64,000 nt of DNA from Cliona cf. orientalis. Lineage: Eukaryota; Porifera; Demospongiae; Clionaida; Clionaidae. This document shows positions 58,581-64,000 of this stretch, piece by piece. The notes under the pieces are model-generated. The model had not been told where the DNA came from, searched no databases, and saw nothing but the letters and a program-made list of their open reading frames with translations. The translations under genes and the position numbers were made by a program. Within the stretch, counting starts at the first letter, position 1. Each line of letters opens with the position of its first letter. The stretch lies in NCBI GenBank assembly GCA_963930775.1, contig OZ005691.1:10351000-10414999 (forward strand), read 5' to 3'.

Positions 58581-60197
58581 CTAGGGGTGTTGAGGGGTGA
58601 GAAGGAGCGAGGTACCAGGCTGTGGCTGGTGGCTTGGTGTAGCCGTTGTAGCCGAGGCCACTCCAGGACTGGCGGCTCGGCTGTACTGCTGCTGTTGGGT
58701 CTGTTGTTTCCGAGGGTGAAGACCTTTCTGAAACAGCTGCAGAAAAAAAACAACAAAACAAAAACGAGGGAAAGATGGAGGACTGTAGAGTAAGCTTAGT
58801 GTGTGGTATGGTGTGGTCACGGAGAGGGATTGTGGTGAACAAGGGGTTAAAAATTGTGACCTTCAGTGGTGCATGTTAGGTGGGGTACAGTATCTTATGC
58901 AGGCTTATATACATGTGTACACAAGATACAACGTGGAGGGTTGTTAGGGGATTTTGCCAATGGAACATTATGTGTTCATTAAGAAAGTGGCTAATGACTA
59001 TGCAGCTATAGTTATGTGTTACAGATTTGGAATGGATAAAATGACATGGGAATAGACCAGTTTAGCACAAAAGGGAAGTTGTGGTCCAATACTTGTGGTC
59101 AGGTTGGAATTTGGATAAGGGTATGTATCTTGGGCCAACTTACATCGACTACTTCATCCTCGTTCATGTTTTGGACGTGTTGAAAGGCAGCTGTGTAGAT
59201 CTCCAAGGCCTTGGCGTGGAAAGACATCTGTCCATGGATGTACTCCTTGAGTACTTCCTGGAGGGGAGGAGAGAGAGAGAAACAGCGCCAGCACACGCTA
59301 TGCTTTATGCACCACAATTGTTTTCCATGTACATGTGTACATGTATAATATATGTATATTAAATCACTCATCCACAATCGAGTACACACAATAACGAACA
59401 TGTAGCCAAAAAACTGAAAAGGAATGAAGAAAGACACGGGTGGCTAAAATTATATGAAATTCTCATAAACAGTAATACCTAAAATCTCGGGTGTTCTACC
59501 CTACCTACTCAGACCTTCATTTAGAAAGTTTCCCAAAGGGGGGAACAGTAAGCTAGTATGATATTAACAGGGGGGCAAGACTACTTTCCATATATGTAAG
59601 CATATGATCGCTAGGGGGGTCTGGGGCCGGGCATGCCCCCCAGGAAATTTTTGCAATTTGGACTCCCTGAGATTGCTTCTGGTGCACTCTCAGGCACTAA
59701 ATTTTGAATACCCTCATCATTCATGTTGGCAATTTCTTGGCTTTATGTGTGTAGTAATACAAGGGGGGGGGGGAGGGGGTGTGTTTATCAAGGGGGTGCG
59801 AGCAAACCCCCCCCCCCCCCCCCCCCACCCCCCAAATGAAGCCCTGCTACTCCTATTTCAGAGCAGGAGTCTGGTTCAGAAACTCGAGCCTTTCTTGCTG
59901 TACATATACACACACACATGCATGCATGCATGGGGGGGATGTTACCTTGAGATCTTGCGTCCTCTTCCGTTCAAATGTCTCCATATAGTCCCCCACAGCC
60001 TTCGACGACCTCAACCTCTCAACTTTGACCTTTTGTAGGTCCATCTCCAACTGAAGTATATAGCACATACACAACATAACTTTTCTGTATAAGTCCACCT
60101 ACTACATGTATTCACGTATATATGTGTCGTATTACGCAACAAACCTGGGACTGTAGAAATCGGTCAAGGAAAACAATTTTTAATTATTCCCATTCAT

Positions 60198-60233
<36 letters not shown>

Positions 60234-61439
60234 AAAAATCATCTCTCACACTCGAACCATATTTTTTTTTATCTTGCTCAATACTAGTACAACATAATGT
60301 TAGGATACTAGTCTCTTCCTGTTGGCTGGGTCTCTGATGCGAGCTCGGTCCAGGTTACGCTGCTTGTTGACCTCCCTCTCCCCAACATTGTGCGTCTCCT
60401 TTAGCTCCTCCTATAGCAAAATTAATAACATTAATTTATGCTACGACAGTTCAACATACAACAGGTACTACCATACATGTATAGCCGGAAATATTGGCGG
60501 GAATTAAATTTGGCGGTTGAGCTCAAAATTATCACTATAAATTGGGTGGTTCGGTATGGGATCACCATACATATAATTATGCGAGTAGGAAATTTTGGCG
60601 GATCTTAATTTGGTGATTGTAATATAGACCACTAAACCCCCAAATTTTCCGGCTATACGGTATTATTATAGTACATATGTAAAGACTTACCCTAGCTTTT
60701 CGACACAGACCCTCGTACTCCAATAGAGGCTTGACAACATTGGTCTCCATATTATCAATCTACACACAATACATGAAATAAGGTGCATCATATTATTATT
60801 ATCAAACACTCAGCCAGTATTGCAATCGTTAAGATGCATGCAGAGTACCTCTATAAACTTTAAACAGCTAGCATAAGTAAACAGTCTAGCAGTGTATAGG
60901 TAGGCGTATAGGAGTTACCATGATCGAAATTCGAAAGGCAAGGGACACCATCCCCCCCCCCCCCAAAAGCCACTCCCATGTTCATACATTTTTGTGTGTG
61001 TGTGTGTGTGTTGGGGGGGGATACACTGTATTCCAACATAGATTATGGGGAGAGGAGTATATATATAATCTATGATTTCAGCCATGCACCTTGAATTGGC
61101 TGCAGTCTTCCAGCGCTGAGCAGCACTCTGCCAGACCCTCCAATGATTTCTTCATACATCCACTCTCGTTGCTAGCAAAGTCTTGAAACGTCTTCACAAC
61201 CTTGTCCCCTTTGTCTCTCAGCCTGGCTGTGCGACGCACCAATCCGCCCATGTCCATAGCTAGAGCCGCAAAGTTTCTCTCCACATGAGATATACGGTCT
61301 TCAAGGTACCGTTCTTCGGACACAAGCCTGCGAATGTCGCGAAATTTTAGCTGAGATAAAGCGCTAGTATAATTTAGAATATGTGCTAGCTACAAGCTTA
61401 CTGGACTTTTAGCTCTTCTGCTGACAGTCCCGAAGACAT
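58581..61439 (-). CDS. CIBAR1: CBY1-interacting BAR domain protein (FAM92 family)
   Basis: Eight exons: 61439-61402, 61327-61090, 60759-60691, 60410-60309, a 6-nt microexon 60150-60145, 60050-59946, 59257-59144, 58736-58581; 275 residues. Phases agree throughout. The protein is a continuous helical BAR domain with family words VRRTARLRDKGDKVV, KPLLEYEGLCRKAREELK, SQLEMDLQKV, FERKRTQDLK and FHAKALEIYTAAFQHVQNMNEDE, followed by a Gln/Ser/Pro-rich tail. Human FAM92A/CIBAR1 (289 residues) has the same organisation; family members bend membranes and work at the ciliary base with Chibby. The microexon adds SQ exactly where relatives have it. Whether this is CIBAR1 or the ancestor of CIBAR1 and CIBAR2 is not decided. 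Divergent from PGLS. Confidence 0.9.
60199..60231. repeat. Poly-C tract (33 bp)
   Basis: Uninterrupted C run in the CIBAR intron between exon 4 and the microexon. A second C-rich patch is at 59807-59832. Confidence 0.8.
60479..60662. mobile_element. GTATAGCCGGAAA MITE
   Basis: Inverted ends GTATAGCCGGAAA, with TTTCCGGCTATACGGTA at the right, inner arms TTGGCGG. TACCG-type right terminus. In a CIBAR intron. Confidence 0.7.
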
Positions 61440-61896
61440 GATGGCGTTCCTTTGAGTTGAGCTTTCAGAACTGACTTATTCTAAATAGCGCACATTAGTT
61501 TATTTTCTCGACTCCCCGCCCTTTTTGCAATTTGAATGTTCCCATTCTTGAGTTCTGATTCCTATTCTGCATAAGGGCTGCAGCTTGGGGGCGTGGTCAG
61601 AGTGCAGTACATCCTGTTGTGCCAGTCAGCAGAAAAGCAAGCAGCTCAGCTCAGCTCGGGTGAGTTGTGTTTCTGTACGATTGCTTGCTGTATTCATGCT
61701 ATGATTTAACATACATGACACAGTAGAAGTAGATATACTGCGTTACCTTGTGGCTTTTATACTGAGCCATTTATATGGTAGCCTGAGGTAGGTGTAAATT
61801 ATGAACTAATTTTTGCCACTTAGAGCCCTTTGATATTCCTTTCAATACATCCTTTACCTCATTATTTCCCAGTAATCAGTTACGTTGCATATACTG
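61440..61896. promoter_or_regulatory. CIBAR / PGLS divergent intergenic region
   Basis: Region between the two head-to-head genes, up to the MITE that precedes PGLS. It contains a GCAGCTCAGCTCAGCTCGG stretch followed by GTGAGT at about 61660, which may be a non-coding PGLS first exon and donor. No specific site assigned. Confidence 0.35.
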
Positions 61897-62088
61897 TACC
61901 GTAGTGTCCCGGGCAAGCACCCAATCCCGGGTAGCTAAGCACCTATATATCACATTTCAAGGGGTCACTGTAGTACGTAGCTTCTATACAAATGCATGGA
62001 ATTTTGATCCAAATTCCATCCCGAGTAAGCGCCCATGCGGGCCAAAATCGCTAGTTATGATTAAGCGCTTATCCAGAACACTGGGGTA
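61897..62088. mobile_element. TACCGTAGTGTCCCGGG MITE
   Basis: 192 bp with imperfect inverted ends TACCGTAGTGTCCCGGGCAA and TACCCCAGTGTTCTGGATAA (read inward), inner AAGCACCCAATC/AAGCGCTTAATC. Sits just upstream of PGLS. Confidence 0.75.
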
Positions 62089-62173
62089 ATACATGTGCCT
62101 GTCCATCTACATTTGTACCATAAAATTTAATTATACATTTCCGGCCATCCATGCACACACATTCTCTAGCACA

Positions 62174-62896
62174 ATGGCTTCTCCTCAGCTCCACACCTAT
62201 TCTGACAGCTCCAAGCTTCAGAGCGAGGTCCTTGACTACATCATAGCCGCTGCTCAAACCTCCATCTCAGACCACGGCCATTTCTCTGTCGGATTTTCTG
62301 GAGGTAGTGTATCAAAAATCCTCTCTCTTGGACTTCGTGATCGTAAAGATATCGACTGGCCAAATTGGCATATATTTTACTGCGATGAACGACATGTACC
62401 ATTTTCAAACGATGACAGCACGCATGCTTATTTCCAGAGAGAACTGTATGACAAGGTCCCTGCAATCTCTCACGTGTACGCCATAAATCCCGATGTCGAC
62501 GTGAATTCGGCAGCTGAAGATTACGTCGCAAAGATCCGAAAATTATACCCTGGTAGTGATCTACCATCGTTCGATCTCCTGCTATTGGGGATGGGCCCGG
62601 ATGGGCATACTTGTTCGCTATTTCCCGATCACCCCGGTTTACAAGAGGATAAAAAGATTATTATCCCCATCACAGATAGTCCCAAGCCCCCTCCCTCGAG
62701 GATTACGCTGACCATTCCAGTTTTAAACAGTGCCAAGCGCGTGGCTGTGATTTCGACAGGTGCTAGCAAGGCTGATGCTGTGAGGGGGTGTTTGAAGCCC
62801 GACGCAGGGAAAGAGCCTCTACCGGCAGGCAGGGCAAGACCGACCAATGGAGAGTTACACTGGTTCATGGATGAGGGAGCAGCAAGCAAACTTTGA
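62174..62896 (+). CDS. PGLS: 6-phosphogluconolactonase
   Basis: Single-exon ORF of 240 residues from the ATG at 62174; an earlier in-frame ATG at 62093 would add a 27-residue extension reading into the MITE, so it is less likely. Family motifs: FSVGFSGGS near residue 40, WHIFYCDERHVP, DDSTHAYFQREL, LLLLGMGPDGHTCSLFPDHP, and the SRITLTIPVLNSA strand. It hydrolyses 6-phosphogluconolactone to 6-phosphogluconate, the second step of the oxidative pentose phosphate pathway, in the cytosol. Length is close to the human enzyme (258). Appears intact. Confidence 0.95.
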   Translation: MASPQLHTYSDSSKLQSEVLDYIIAAAQTSISDHGHFSVGFSGGSVSKILSLGLRDRKDIDWPNWHIFYCDERHVPFSNDDSTHAYFQRELYDKVPAISHVYAINPDVDVNSAAEDYVAKIRKLYPGSDLPSFDLLLLGMGPDGHTCSLFPDHPGLQEDKKIIIPITDSPKPPPSRITLTIPVLNSAKRVAVISTGASKADAVRGCLKPDAGKEPLPAGRARPTNGELHWFMDEGAASKL

Positions 62897-64000
62897 ATAA
62901 TTATTTTGTTAGGATATAATATACATACTAAGTCTTGAGTAATAATGAATAATGGACTTGTATAATAATTATTATTATTGTAGCTCTAGTACTACTATGG
63001 ATTTCAGCTCGCTATAATAATATAGGAACATTCAGTTTTGCAAGACTCTTAAACTGTCTACAAGTGTTCTTTGCACAGTCTCAAATGTTCCAAGTGAGCT
63101 GCAAAGCACAGTAACATTGTTAGTCACTACTCTACTGTGTTGTGATGATGTATGCTCATCCTTGTGCTCCTTTTATAGAGTATGCCATGGCTATGAATTA
63201 AATAACTATGAATTATACTTAAATTTTTAACTACATTCTTCCATGTAAACCACAACTTTAATTACACAAACGTGGGTATAAATACTCCACCCAAAAACTG
63301 CTATTTGCCAACACCTGGACTGAGAGACGAGAACTGATTATTATTATACAGAGCGAGAGAAGCTAAATAGCGACAATTTGCAACGGCAATGATTGATGAC
63401 TAAAACCAGGTGGTTCGGCCCCCTTAGAAGGGTGGCCTTAATGAATAATTCATAACATTAGTACTGATAATAATATTATTATTATTATGTGAATTTTTAA
63501 CTATTGAACCCTTGAACTATGAATAAGGCTAATCAATAATGAGTTGTTGAGTTAATTCATAACTATGACATTGTATGCTTCTAGTATCATGCAAAATTAA
63601 TGCAAATTTACAAGCTAAGTCAGCTAGCAACACCGTTAGAATATCGATTATGTTAAGCACAAGAATGCTGATTACACAGATTTGTATCTGTATTATACAT
63701 AATTTATCTGTCATGTAACACACTACTGGAACAACAGTACTAGTGTATGCCGCGCCCCTCATGCGTTATTTATACAACAATAAATAATAAAATTTAATTA
63801 TAATGAAGGATAGAGTCTGAGATGAGGCTTGACCTGGTTTTGTGGCATGCATTCATGACCAAGTATAACCTGACAAATAAGGATAAAATTATTTATAGTC
63901 AGGAATGCTATGATCCTCCAGACAATCATGTGACTTGGTTCACTGAGTAAACTACTATCGTGTAGCTATGTCTGCCCCAGGAGTAGAGATTCTATGGGCT
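62897..64000. other. Right-end non-coding region
   Basis: AT-rich sequence after PGLS, presumably its 3' untranslated region and intergenic DNA. No gene, RNA gene or clear inverted repeat recognised. Confidence 0.45.

Noticed and set aside
1-64000. CRISPR arrays, tRNA or rRNA genes
   Set aside because: None seen; the tandem and inverted repeats found are transposon-like or segmental.

Overview
The window reads as nuclear DNA of an invertebrate animal, most likely a demosponge. The evidence is spliced genes with GT-AG introns, metazoan families (CIBAR/FAM92, hnRNP H/F-like, mitochondrial PheRS, PGLS), a tandem family of ROC-COR proteins with Death and SAM domains, and a very high load of short inverted-repeat elements. 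The species cannot be fixed from sequence alone.

Layout. 1-1188: mostly non-coding, with one weak exon candidate. 1189-11337: a complete 10.1-kb CACTA/EnSpm DNA transposon with CACTG-type terminal inverted repeats (TIRs) and a TGT target-site duplication. It carries a three-exon transposase, a protein-kinase gene and a divergent minus-strand gene for a coiled-coil/basic protein that could play a TnpA-like part. 11640-53598: three tandem paralogues (called A, B, C here) of one multi-exon gene with the layout Death-like x3, ROC-COR GTPase, short linker, Death, SAM. All three can be assembled from start to stop with every intron in phase 1. Between them lie decayed 3' pieces of a mitochondrial phenylalanyl-tRNA synthetase gene, whose single intact copy sits at 54023-55420. 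The repeated unit was therefore a ROC-COR gene plus the tail of its convergent FARS2 neighbour. Introns and spacers are full of non-autonomous elements: at least six MITEs with TACCG termini, three copies of a TA-flanked TTAAGGACTGGGAC element, a 3.8-kb element with about 400-bp TIRs inside a FARS2 relic, and an element carrying a broken OTU-protease ORF.

55421-64000 is ordinary compact gene space: FARS2 (minus) head-to-head with an hnRNP H/F-like gene (plus), then a CIBAR/FAM92 BAR-domain gene (minus, with a 6-nt microexon) head-to-head with 6-phosphogluconolactonase (plus).

How the genes work together: the right end is housekeeping (mitochondrial translation, RNA processing, ciliary/membrane BAR protein, pentose phosphate pathway). 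The ROC-COR/Death/SAM proteins look like switch-and-adaptor molecules of a Death-fold signalling network, plausibly innate immune or cell-death related; that role is inferred from domains only. Their three promoters share NRF1-like, CRE-like and RUNX-like sites, so they may be co-expressed.
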